DNA of 64,000 bases from Methylotenera sp. (GTDB taxonomy: Bacteria > Pseudomonadota > Gammaproteobacteria > Burkholderiales > Methylophilaceae), in NCBI GenBank assembly GCA_030652995.1, contig JAUSAG010000013.1:46216-110215 (forward strand). Reading direction: 5' to 3'. The notes beneath the pieces are model-generated. The model was given only the letters and a program-made list of their open reading frames with translations, was not told the origin of the DNA and made no database searches. This document shows, in pieces, positions 7,907 to 15,683 of the stretch (positions are counted from its first letter, which is position 1; every line of letters begins with the position of its first letter). The position numbers were made by a program, and so were the translations under genes.

Positions 7907-8199
7907 AAGCTTCTTTCAGTTTTCTTCAGCACTGCATTAAACACGGCTTTCATCGGTTCATAATCTCTATTCATACTCGCTTGCACTGCAAGAAAATAAG
8001 CTTGTTTTGCTTTGCCTGTAATCCCAGAAAAATCCAGCAATGGCAAACCTGCTTGCAAGGCCATTAAAGTTGCCAGTAAACGTGACGTACGTCCGTTGCC
8101 TTCTCTGTACGGGTGAATTAACACTAATTCACAATGTGTAATTGCCAAGGCATCAATCACATCATCACGATTATTAAAATTACAGGGCGTATATCTCAT
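7903..8199 (-). pseudogene. Fic-domain AMP transferase, N-terminally truncated
   Basis: The 98 residues carry the Fic catalytic motif as HPYREGNGRTSRLL (consensus HPFxxGNGR, Phe to Tyr), followed by the helical tail QASMNRDYEPMKAVFNAVLK. Fic domains need roughly 100 more N-terminal residues. Upstream of the first ATG (8199) an in-frame TAG stops the frame. Family-like traces (AGQ, then ANANFTF) can be read up to about 8290 but are interrupted by stops or shifts. Complete Fic enzymes transfer AMP or a related group to target proteins; this copy has its catalytic loop but probably does not fold. Confidence 0.7.
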
Positions 8200-8682
8200 C
8201 TATCTGAAACGCCACAACCCCTCGAAAAGGTAAAATTAGCGTTAGCTGCATATTCTCATACCAACTGACCAGCCATTCTTATTTACACTGGCCAGTGATT
8301 ATAATTTGCACTGATCGTTAGTTAAAGCCACATATTTTTTGAATGGCAGCTTTCTGGTAAGCTAATTTAGAGGTCAAAGGGCAAAAAACAACCCTCTGCA
8401 GTCAGATGGAAATTAATACTGATAGACTGAAACACCCCTTAACAGACATTCAACATGCACCGAGCATCCTAATATTTAGGCAAATCGACCAACTGCTACC
8501 GTACCGAGAATACAAAAAATACGCTTACAGCCGATAAAAATCTACCTTGTATAATCGCCTACAATAGTCATTAATATGGCATAACAAATTACGAGAAAAT
8601 TCCTGCCACTCTTACCGACCTATATTTATTTAGATTTTAGTAAATTATCGTTTCCTACAAATTCATATTAAGGACTCGATAA
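8200..8682. other. Intergenic region upstream of the viperin operon
   Basis: The first ~100 nt are decayed fic sequence. The rest is AT-rich and non-coding on both strands and should carry the promoter of the viperin operon. I could not pick a convincing promoter. AAGGACT at about 8671-8677 is a plausible ribosome-binding site for the ATG at 8683. Confidence 0.5.
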
Positions 8683-9591
8683 ATGCTGCAAACAATTCAA
8701 AACTCAATCAATGAGCTAGCAAAAAATAAACACAATCTAGCGGTAAATATCCACCTAACAGGCAAGTGTGACATGCAATGTATAGGATGTTATGCAAGGT
8801 TCGGTGAGGATGTAAAATCAAAGCCATTTTCTTTAACCCAAAGTGATTGGGTGCAAGTTATAGATAATATCTACAAATACACAAGTGGTTTGAATGTAAA
8901 AATTAATTTTGTAGGTGGTGAGCCATTACTATATCCGCACTTACCCTATTTGCTAGAACACACCAAAAATAGAGGTTTTACTACAAGCATCGTAACGAAC
9001 GGTAGCTTGCTAAGACGGCGGTTTGCTGAACTTAATGGTCTGCTTGACTGGGTAGGTATCAGTATTGATTCGTTTAATGAAAATACCTTAAGGAAATTAG
9101 GCCGGGTTACTAAAAATAAAACACTAAACTACCATGAAATTGTGCCTTTGATTCATGATCTAAATAGCAAACTTAAAGTCAACACTGTGATTTCTCAACA
9201 TAATTGGCAGGAGAAAATGACGCATGAATTGATGCCAATGAAAATCGACAGATGGAAGGTGTTTCAATTTTTACCAGTGGTAGGTGAAAACGACTCTGCT
9301 GTTTCAGCATTGAGCATAAATGAGGATCAGTTCCGATATTTCTATCAACAACATGCCACATTAAAACCCGTCATTGAAAATAATGATGAAATGCGGGGGT
9401 CGTATTTAATGATCTCGCCTGAAGGTAGAGTTTTTGATAATGCAAATGGCCACTACAGCTACGGGGCTAGTTTGTTAGAAAATAATAATCAATTTGACGC
9501 AGGGGGCGATGGATTTTCTACTATTAAATTTTTAAAGCGTGGTGGAAGTTACGACTGGCAAACTAAGTTTCAGATTGAGTCAATGAAATGA
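8683..9591 (+). CDS. Prokaryotic viperin (radical SAM ddhNTP synthase)
   Basis: Radical SAM enzyme of the viperin family, which converts CTP, UTP or GTP into 3'-deoxy-3',4'-didehydro nucleotides that terminate viral RNA chains. The 302-residue protein binds the 4Fe-4S cluster through CDMQCIGC (Cys29, Cys33, Cys36). Other viperin hallmarks are NFVGGEPLL (about 75-83), SIVTNGSLL (102-110), ISIDSF, KVNTVISQHN, DRWKVFQFLPVVGEN (189-203), RGSYLMISPEGRV and the C-terminal KFLKRGGSYDW (282-292). These match animal viperin block by block. The amphipathic N-terminus of animal viperin is absent, as expected for bacteria. The stop overlaps the next start (ATGA at 9588), so translation is coupled. Confidence 0.95.
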   Translation: MLQTIQNSINELAKNKHNLAVNIHLTGKCDMQCIGCYARFGEDVKSKPFSLTQSDWVQVIDNIYKYTSGLNVKINFVGGEPLLYPHLPYLLEHTKNRGFTTSIVTNGSLLRRRFAELNGLLDWVGISIDSFNENTLRKLGRVTKNKTLNYHEIVPLIHDLNSKLKVNTVISQHNWQEKMTHELMPMKIDRWKVFQFLPVVGENDSAVSALSINEDQFRYFYQQHATLKPVIENNDEMRGSYLMISPEGRVFDNANGHYSYGASLLENNNQFDAGGDGFSTIKFLKRGGSYDWQTKFQIESMK

Positions 9592-9806
9592 GCTATTACT
9601 GTAAAGATCAAAAAATTGACGCCATTGTGACAAAGCTTGTTAAATTTTCATTCTGGTCATTTGAAAGAAGAAAAAAGCATGGTCGCATTACTGCACCAAA
9701 TGGTAAATTTGCTATTGTGCCAAGAACACCTAGTGATTTTAGAGTTGGCTTAAACTTTAGGTGTGAAATTCTACGCATTGACCAAAATTTAAGGGGTTTG
9801 ATATGA
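9588..9806 (+). CDS. Small basic protein coupled to viperin
   Basis: 72 residues beginning MSYYCKDQKIDAIVTKLVKF, with a basic stretch (SFERRKKHGRITAPNGKFAI) and a beta-rich C-terminal half. I do not recognise the family. The G-x-I...NG-x-F-A-I pattern followed by more strands recalls small OB-fold or cold-shock-like RNA-binding domains, but this is only a guess from pattern. Its ATG overlaps the viperin stop and its own stop overlaps the ankyrin-protein start (ATGA at 9803), so it sits between two translationally coupled genes and probably shares their function. Confidence 0.8.
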   Translation: MSYYCKDQKIDAIVTKLVKFSFWSFERRKKHGRITAPNGKFAIVPRTPSDFRVGLNFRCEILRIDQNLRGLI

Positions 9807-12043
9807 GCGTACTAATAACGCCTATTATAAATGCAAGCATAGATATTGAGGCAACTCCATTGCCTACTGTTGGTGAATTGGTACGCTACATAACCCGTGC
9901 GTTAGATATTAAAAATGCCAACAAGAAATTAGATACTTTTGCACAGGATGCTGATTTTAATTGGTTAAATGAAAGTGAAGTTATCAATGATGGTATTTTT
10001 GAGCCACTAAAGCATCATGTGGATTCAGCCTTTGCCGATTGGTTAACACCTCACGTAAAAAAACTTTTAGTAAATTATAAAGCTATGATTTTAGAGACAA
10101 ATGTGGATGTACTTAAAAGAGATGTTGTTTTACAACTCTTAATTAATGAATATTTCGTAGTCCAGGTTTTTGAAATATTGAAAGATGCTGAAGATAAATT
10201 GGATTTTCCATATATAGAATGCCTTGTTAATAAGGATAAAACTGCTTTTTCTGTAGTAATAAAGTCATTTTCACAAGAACAAGACTTTGTGGAAATTGTT
10301 GGACATGCATACGCTGATGATTTTTTCCATAATTCAGTTGGCACTGACAGTCGAATGAACAGGCTTGAGCAATTTCGCGATTGGCTTTGTGGCAAGCATA
10401 TACTGGATTTAAGTAGTTTGAAATTATTGGCAAATACAATCGCCAAAAAATCGTCAAAAAATATCGCAAACATTATGTCATGCCTAATAATCGCGCGCGC
10501 TCTAGATTGGCTGTTTGCCGAAATGTATAAACATAATTTCACGTTAGATTTAACTCAGCACGTGATGTTGGGCGATAGCTTAGATATTAAGTCGTCACTA
10601 GAGAAATTAAACTCAGAAAAATCACTAGTCACAGAAAATATCAAATTAGTGTTAGAAGCATTGTTTGAAAAATTTCACCATTACAAAAATCCTAAATTAG
10701 CGGGTGATTTAGAAAGTTTTAGAAATGGATTAATAGAAGCCCAAAGCACCATATTTAACGCAGGAAATCTAACATGCGGTCAATATATGTTGGATTTTTT
10801 TTACGCCAGATTTTATGTCATGCAAGGTCAACCCGAGACGGCGCTGAAATTTTACGAGTTATCATTTAAGCGTAGCCTTTACCGTGCAGGTAAAATTCAG
10901 AAAGATATATTAAGGGAATTGCTAGCAACAGCAGCTTATTTAGCAGATAAACCTTGCATTAAGAAACATAAAGCTTGGGCCTTAGCCTTTAATATTTATA
11001 CAAAAAATAAATTCTCTAAAGATGTCATTGAAAACTGGGAAATCAAAGAGCTAAAGAAATACTTCTATGAAATTTTCCCCAATGAATGCTTATTTGTAGA
11101 GGCTGGAGATTGCTATCAACACCCGGACGGTATTTTAGGGATGGAGATTATATTTACGCCATTTTTAGATAATCGACCACCCAATTTACGTTCACCTAAC
11201 AAAAAGATTCCTTTTGGAGGAAAGTTGGTACCGCAACTAATTGCTGAAGCATCTTTAGGAAATTTGAATAACATAAAGAATTTACTAGTGCGTGGTGCTG
11301 ATGTTAACAAGATTGATATTGAAAGTGGGTGTGGTTCTGCATTATTAAATGCACTACAGAACGCTAATAACCCACTTTCGAAATATGATGTGGCATGTAT
11401 TGTTGAGCTGCTTAAGTACCCGCATACAAAAGCCACATTAAATCGCTTAACTGATAGAAATAGACTAAGTATATTGTTTGAAGCTATTCAGCTAGGAAAG
11501 CCTGATATTGTTGAAATCATTTTAGAAATGGGTGCAAATCCGAACCTACGAGCTCAAATGGAAAATTATTCACCCTTGGATTTATGTATCCAGTTGCTGT
11601 ATATGTTGAGGTCTGGAAATGTATTAGATATTATTAAAAAACATCCCAATAGCGTGAACTATGATGATTTGGCGCGAATAACAGGGAAATTTGGATCGGT
11701 AATGTTTGGGGCTGGGCAGCAGCAGGTTGATTTGGAAAAGTTGATGGCTAAAAATCCTGAAAAAAGGAAGGCCGCATCCGAGCTTTTGGATAAGGATTTT
11801 AGGCAAAAACATACAGAAAAGTCTTTGTATGAAATAGCTCAACTATTACTTAGTCATGGCGCAAATCCCAACAGTGGTAACCCCAAAAACTATGGTGTAA
11901 CGCCACTTATGTATGCTGCGGAAGTTAGGCATCAGGCTATGTTTGAGTTATTAATCAAATATAAAGGGGATGTACGTCAATCTAATAGTGATGGGAAATG
12001 CGCGCTCGATTATATAAACCATGTTGTCACAAAAGCTGACTAA
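9803..12043 (+). CDS. Large ankyrin-repeat protein of the viperin operon
   Basis: 746 residues, third gene of the coupled viperin operon. The first ~470 residues are largely helical with no motif I recognise; MLDFFYARFYVMQGQPETAL (about residues 328-347) looks TPR-like. Ankyrin repeats follow: LIAEASLGNLNNIKNLLVRG with ADVNK, then LFEAIQLGKPDIVEIILEMG with ANPN, IAQLLLSHGANPN, and TPLMYAAEVRHQAMFELL near the C-terminus. No signal peptide or membrane segment is seen, so it is likely cytosolic. A long helical module plus ankyrin repeats suggests a sensor or scaffold that binds a phage or host protein; this role is inferred from the operon. Confidence 0.85.
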   Translation: MSVLITPIINASIDIEATPLPTVGELVRYITRALDIKNANKKLDTFAQDADFNWLNESEVINDGIFEPLKHHVDSAFADWLTPHVKKLLVNYKAMILETNVDVLKRDVVLQLLINEYFVVQVFEILKDAEDKLDFPYIECLVNKDKTAFSVVIKSFSQEQDFVEIVGHAYADDFFHNSVGTDSRMNRLEQFRDWLCGKHILDLSSLKLLANTIAKKSSKNIANIMSCLIIARALDWLFAEMYKHNFTLDLTQHVMLGDSLDIKSSLEKLNSEKSLVTENIKLVLEALFEKFHHYKNPKLAGDLESFRNGLIEAQSTIFNAGNLTCGQYMLDFFYARFYVMQGQPETALKFYELSFKRSLYRAGKIQKDILRELLATAAYLADKPCIKKHKAWALAFNIYTKNKFSKDVIENWEIKELKKYFYEIFPNECLFVEAGDCYQHPDGILGMEIIFTPFLDNRPPNLRSPNKKIPFGGKLVPQLIAEASLGNLNNIKNLLVRGADVNKIDIESGCGSALLNALQNANNPLSKYDVACIVELLKYPHTKATLNRLTDRNRLSILFEAIQLGKPDIVEIILEMGANPNLRAQMENYSPLDLCIQLLYMLRSGNVLDIIKKHPNSVNYDDLARITGKFGSVMFGAGQQQVDLEKLMAKNPEKRKAASELLDKDFRQKHTEKSLYEIAQLLLSHGANPNSGNPKNYGVTPLMYAAEVRHQAMFELLIKYKGDVRQSNSDGKCALDYINHVVTKAD

Positions 12044-12105
12044 TTGCTGCCTATTTTTCAATTAGGAAGCAAAAAGAAAGTAGCTATCTAGGGGGGATCA
12101 ATTGG

Positions 12106-12744
12106 CTATTTAATCGCACTATGGGACCAGTGATATGCTTTGGTTTCCCAATCTAGGGATTGAAGTTTCGCCTGAACTTGATCATCTGGCATTCCAAAGT
12201 GTTCCTGAAACCAAATGACAATTGCGGATGAAAATAGCTCGGTATGATTTAACGTTGGGTTTGTGCTGAGCAATTCGGCCATGCAGCAAACTCTAGGTAG
12301 TGTCATCCATTCATAACCCTTATCTACGCCATCGACCATAATGTCTTTTCTACCCCAATAGAGTGGCGGTGGCAAAATGATGGGATCAGACTTTACGGAG
12401 GGATATAGCACTTCAGCCCGCGCAATAGATTCTAACAAGTAGTCGGAGGGATAACGTAATCCACCCAATAGCGAATCAGCATAGATGTTTTCTTGATGCA
12501 GGCATTGCACAATCAGTTTACGACCATCAGCTTGCCAAATTTTCCAATCTTCAAATTCTTTGGGATGCGCTTTGCCATAAGGCCAATCGATTCGCTGTAG
12601 GTCTTTCCAATCGAATGTAATCAGCTTAAGCCTGCGTTCTTTGTCCGCGCGTTCACGCTCGTGGTCAAGACGCATTTTTTCTTCTATTTCTGTGGGCAGA
12701 AGTGACTCTTCAGATAATTTGTACTCAACAGGATTTGATGACAT
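12106..12744 (-). CDS. Hypothetical island protein
   Basis: About 212 residues from ATG 12744 (MSSNPVEYKLSEESLLPTEI); an ATG at 12807 would add 21 residues unlike the rest. The N-terminal third is highly charged and probably coiled coil (EEKMRLDHERERADKERRLK). The remainder is Trp- and Tyr-rich (YWGRKDIMVDG, YEWMTLPRVCCMAELL). I recognise no family or catalytic motif. It is convergent with the viperin operon and diverges from the RHH gene at 12835. Confidence 0.65.
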   Translation of the reverse strand: MSSNPVEYKLSEESLLPTEIEEKMRLDHERERADKERRLKLITFDWKDLQRIDWPYGKAHPKEFEDWKIWQADGRKLIVQCLHQENIYADSLLGGLRYPSDYLLESIARAEVLYPSVKSDPIILPPPLYWGRKDIMVDGVDKGYEWMTLPRVCCMAELLSTNPTLNHTELFSSAIVIWFQEHFGMPDDQVQAKLQSLDWETKAYHWSHSAIK

Positions 12745-12805
12745 GGTGATTAGACTTTTGGGTATTTGATAATCTATACATATTAATGCACACTGAGACC
12801 CTCGC

Positions 12806-12825
12806 AAAAAAAGTCCCCTATTTTA
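12806..12825 (+). repeat. AAAAAAGTCCCCTATTT motif, copy 1
   Basis: An A-run followed by GTCCCCTATTTTAA, ending 9 nt before the RHH-protein start. A near-identical copy lies at 13861-13880, upstream of the Cys-rich secreted protein. Two matching sites upstream of two island genes suggest a shared regulator site, perhaps for the RHH protein itself. Confidence 0.5.
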
Positions 12826-12834
12826 AGGATAGTT

Positions 12835-13542
12835 ATGTTTGGATTTCTGTTTAGAAAGAAAGTAGTTGAGGAAGGTAGTACCTTTAAAAGCAACCTGAAG
12901 CCATCTGCCGTTAAGCAAACACAACAGCAAGCACCGAAGCCCGAAGCCCCAAGAATTTCGCCGCTTTATGAGGGTAACAGGGGTATAGATAATCTTTACG
13001 CAAACGATACTGAACTGCGTATCTGGATACCTGAACCATTAAATGTGGCAATGAAAGAAGCAGCAGACTTTTTGCGAGTGTCTTTATCTAAGCATCTACG
13101 TGAATTGTTTGTGATTTATTTGTATGGATTACATGAGTTGTTATGCATGAAGGAAAATAAAACAGGTATTTTTCACCCACCACCTCCCCCCAAACCTGAT
13201 AACGGAATACGTTTCTCGCGTGCTCGCGTAGTCGATTACATTCCAGGCTTAGGTAAAAACATTGTGCCGCTTAAGTTATTTTTACACGAAAAAATGAAGG
13301 CTGATTTGCAAGTGTTAGCAGATAAAGCCGGATTGCCTTTATCTCAGTTTGTGCGTGAAATATTGGTGTCTCATTTCTTGGGACATACGGTGTGGCCTGA
13401 ACGAAATTCGCTCTGGACGCGTGAACAGCAAGAGATTGCACATGGTTGGGAATTAGGCACGATTGAAGAAGATGGCATTACTTCACCGACCGATGATGAA
13501 GAGGCTGCCCTTGAGGGCAAGGTAGAAGTGTTACATTGGTAA
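12835..13542 (+). CDS. Protein with two ribbon-helix-helix-like domains
   Basis: 235 residues. Two segments show the same strand-helix-helix pattern: TELRIWIPEPLNVAMKEAAD with FLRVSLSKHLRELFVIYLYG (about residues 59-98), and IVPLKLFLHEKMKADLQVLA with DKAGLPLSQFVREILVSHFL (about 142-181). Each resembles a MetJ/Arc-type domain with a basic strand and a turn before the second helix. They are joined by a proline-rich linker (FHPPPPPKPDN), and the N-terminus is a basic tail. Tandem domains would let a monomer form the two-stranded DNA-binding ribbon that normally needs a dimer. The C-terminus is acidic. It probably regulates island genes; the motif just upstream and at 13861 is a candidate operator. 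No exact family recognised. Confidence 0.75.
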   Translation: MFGFLFRKKVVEEGSTFKSNLKPSAVKQTQQQAPKPEAPRISPLYEGNRGIDNLYANDTELRIWIPEPLNVAMKEAADFLRVSLSKHLRELFVIYLYGLHELLCMKENKTGIFHPPPPPKPDNGIRFSRARVVDYIPGLGKNIVPLKLFLHEKMKADLQVLADKAGLPLSQFVREILVSHFLGHTVWPERNSLWTREQQEIAHGWELGTIEEDGITSPTDDEEAALEGKVEVLHW

Positions 13543-13647
13543 GATGGTAAGAACTCTCGTTGTAACCTAAGCGGCCAATGACACTTACGCACCCCACATT
13601 ACACTGCTGATTTTAGCGACGATGCAATGGGAGCAGAGCGTTGGGAA

Positions 13648-13716
13648 GGCTTCGCACTTTCTACGATACGTCACCCGAACACTCCTTAGTGGGTATGGTT
13701 CAGTAAGTGCGAAACC
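13648..13716. other. Nested hairpin element 1
   Basis: GGCTTCGCACTT (13648-13659) pairs with AAGTGCGAAACC (13705-13716) with one mismatch. Inside, CACT (13680-13683) pairs with AGTG (13688-13691) over CCTT, extended by ACC/GGT. No T-run follows, so it is not a simple terminator. It could be a structured RNA or protein-binding DNA. Confidence 0.5.
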
Positions 13717-13735
13717 TAAAGAAAATCAATACGTA

Positions 13736-13796
13736 AGCTCGGCACTACTAGCGCGTTCTGGACTCCAATTGTCCAGTATGGCAGAGGCACCGAGCT
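13736..13796. other. Nested hairpin element 2
   Basis: AGCTCGG (13736-13742) pairs with CCGAGCT (13790-13796), enclosing the perfect hairpin CTGGAC / GTCCAG (13758-13763 and 13771-13776). It starts 19 nt after element 1, so the two may form one structured transcript. Confidence 0.5.
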
Positions 13797-13860
13797 GTTA
13801 ATTTAGTATTAATGCTTACTAAATCAACGAATGTATTATAAAACAAAATAAACCATGAAG

Positions 13861-13880
13861 AAAAAAGTCCCCTATTTAAA
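13861..13880 (+). repeat. AAAAAAGTCCCCTATTT motif, copy 2
   Basis: AAAAAAGTCCCCTATTTAAA, matching the element in front of the RHH gene (12806) over about 18 positions. It is 61 nt upstream of the secreted-protein start, a position compatible with an operator or promoter element. Confidence 0.5.
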
Positions 13881-13941
13881 ACCTTGAGATAGTAAGACTT
13901 GCAGATTAAAGTCTCAAATCCAGTTTACTCAAGGATTCAGC

Positions 13942-14241
13942 ATGAAATACCTTCACGTTTTGGTTGCAACCGCTTTATTTCTCCCAGCATTGGCATTGGC
14001 TTGCTCATTTGATACAGATTGTAGCCCTGGCAGTCAATGCGCTAAATCATCTGGTTCAATATATGGCGTGTGTCTCGGTGGAATTTCACCTGGGAATCGC
14101 AATGATAGCCAGCCCGTTTATGCACCTCTTGATACAAATGGCACGTATGGAAACACCTGTTCATTTAGTACGGATTGTGGCCCAGGTTCTGCTTGCGTTA
14201 AGCATGGCGGTATTGAAGGGGTTTGTATGCGATCAAATTAG
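13942..14241 (+). CDS. Secreted small protein with two Cys-rich repeats
   Basis: 99 residues with a Sec signal peptide (MKYLHVLVATALFLPALALA, cleavage likely before Cys21). The mature part has two copies of one module: CSFDTDCSPGSQCAKSSG ending YGVC, and CSFSTDCGPGSACVKHGG ending EGVC. Each has four cysteines with the spacing C-x5-C-x5-C, then a final Cys; the two are joined by a Pro/Asn-rich linker. Paired cysteines and export suggest a disulfide-bonded periplasmic or surface protein. A lipoprotein is less likely because the residues before Cys21 do not give a good lipobox. Function unknown; unusual company for a defence island. Confidence 0.75.
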   Translation: MKYLHVLVATALFLPALALACSFDTDCSPGSQCAKSSGSIYGVCLGGISPGNRNDSQPVYAPLDTNGTYGNTCSFSTDCGPGSACVKHGGIEGVCMRSN

Positions 14242-14303
14242 ATTTTCAGTAACCGATTTTAGCAATTCTTTGAATATATTTAGTTGAATTTTGTTTTATT
14301 CAG

Positions 14304-14770
14304 GTGATTAAGAAAATAATCTCAGGTGGTCAAACAGGTGTAGACCGTGCGGCACTTGACTGGGCAATTGCTCATGGCATTAGGCATGGTGGCTGGTCCC
14401 TCAAGGTCGTTTGGCCGAGGATGGTGTGCTAGACGCAAAATACCAACTAAATGAAATCGAAAACGGTAGATACAGGCAGCGCACTAAACACAATGTGATG
14501 GATAGTGATGGCACGTTGATACTCAATATAGGTGAGTTGAGCGGCGGCACATTAGCTACCCAGAATTTTACGCGGCAGTTAGGCAAACCTTGTTATTTGG
14601 TGCAGCTTGATTCTGATACTTTGGAATGTGATCTTAATAACCTGATTAGTTGGATACGGGTTAATAATATTGCGATCTTAAATGTAGCTGGCCCAAGTGC
14701 AAGTAAACGGCATGCTATTTATTCGTTGGCAACATTGTTTATGGGGCAATTGAATAAACGTTTTGGATAA
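14304..14770 (+). pseudogene. SLOG/YpsA-like putative molybdenum carrier, frameshifted
   Basis: From GTG 14304 the frame reads [20 protein letters not shown], then [10 protein letters not shown], and breaks at about 14396. A frame shifted by one base resumes with [20 protein letters not shown] and runs to FMGQLNKRFG at 14770. [12 protein letters not shown] is the nucleotide-binding start of the family annotated as putative molybdenum carrier, in the SLOG/LOG superfamily. The expected junction ([13 protein letters not shown]) requires one extra base in the TGGTCCCTC stretch, so this is a single-base deletion or a sequencing error. If real the gene is inactive; apart from the shift the protein looks complete at about 155 residues. 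Confidence 0.75.
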
Positions 14771-14788
14771 TTTAAAAAAGGAAGCCTT

Positions 14789-15679
14789 ATGGCTGGGAAT
14801 GATTTTTTTGGAGCTGACGTAGAGCGGCGATTAACGCACTTCGAGGACTGCCGTTCAGCGATAGACCAGTTGTTTTTTGAAGCATTTATCACACAAGGCT
14901 TGCGAGCATTTGACGAGTTTCTAGAATTTGCAGTGCGGTTCAGCAACCTCTCGGTTTACAACGCTATGCTGGTGCGTGTACAAAGACCAGGCGCAGGTGC
15001 GGTAGCTACTTCTCACAAGTGGGCAGAGTTTGGTCGAACACTTAAACCTGATGCAACACCGATTTTGATTCTCCGCCCTTTCGGGCCGATTTCATTCGTA
15101 TTCGAGCAAGAGGATACCGAAGGTCGGCCGATGCCGGGAGAAGAACATAATCCCTTACTTGCTAAGGGGCAGCTTTCGCAAAAAATGTATGACCAGACCA
15201 AATTGGCTGCAGAAAAATACGGCATCGAGATCGAAGAAACAGATGTTTATGGAACATTGCTAGCGGGAACGGCTGCCGGGCTTAAGATTAGTCCAGAGTC
15301 CTTTAACTTGATTGAAATAGATGTTAAGTCTAAGGAAAGGGGTGTGCGTGGTTTCCGCATTAGGCTCAATGCCAAGCATGATCTGCCGACCCGCTTCGCC
15401 ACGCTGGCACATGAATTGGGGCATATCTATTGCGGACATGTAGGAGGTGAGAGTAGTGGACGCTGGCCGGAACGATCTCATCTTTCATATGAGCAGAGAG
15501 AGCTTGAGGCAGAAGCTGTGTCATGGCTAGTTTGCCAGCGCAACGGCATCGAAACTAGGTCGCGTGAGTACCTAAGCAATTTGACTAAAAAAGCTGATGC
15601 TAGCGGGATCAGTATGTACGCTATTTTTGAAGCGGCAAATCGAGTGGAATCACGCACTAAACCAGTAGAAAGGAAGTGA
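14789..15679 (+). CDS. ImmA/IrrE-type zinc metallopeptidase domain protein
   Basis: 296 residues with a gluzincin-like site: FATLAHELGHIYCGH gives HExxH at residues 208-212, and QRELEAEAVSWLVC (about 236-249) supplies the downstream acidic ligand, as in ImmA/IrrE and the peptidase half of ArdC-like anti-restriction proteins. The N-terminal region (FDEFLEFAVRFSNLSVYNAM, then GAVATSHKWAEFGRTLKP) resembles the ArdC-type ssDNA-binding domain. Family members cleave phage or ICE repressors or counter restriction; which applies here is unclear. A good ribosome-binding site (AAGGAAG) precedes the ATG, and the next gene starts 5 nt after the stop. Confidence 0.82.
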   Translation: MAGNDFFGADVERRLTHFEDCRSAIDQLFFEAFITQGLRAFDEFLEFAVRFSNLSVYNAMLVRVQRPGAGAVATSHKWAEFGRTLKPDATPILILRPFGPISFVFEQEDTEGRPMPGEEHNPLLAKGQLSQKMYDQTKLAAEKYGIEIEETDVYGTLLAGTAAGLKISPESFNLIEIDVKSKERGVRGFRIRLNAKHDLPTRFATLAHELGHIYCGHVGGESSGRWPERSHLSYEQRELEAEAVSWLVCQRNGIETRSREYLSNLTKKADASGISMYAIFEAANRVESRTKPVERK

Positions 15680-15683
15680 TCAA

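Larger units (their letters stand above)
13543..13941. other. Long intergenic region with structured elements
   Basis: No protein-coding frame seen. It holds two nested inverted-repeat structures (13648-13716 and 13736-13796, listed separately) and copy 2 of the A-run/GTCCCC motif. It lies between two genes transcribed in the same direction. Confidence 0.6.

Noticed and set aside
8683..9591. MoaA/PqqE-type or SPASM maturase for the radical SAM protein
   Set aside because: No C-terminal SPASM cysteines; the internal motifs and C-terminal KRGGSYDW are those of viperin.
13648..13796. Retron msr-msd or integron attC site
   Set aside because: No reverse transcriptase or integron integrase is nearby, and the conserved attC core (GTTRRRY with its complement) is not found at the stem ends.
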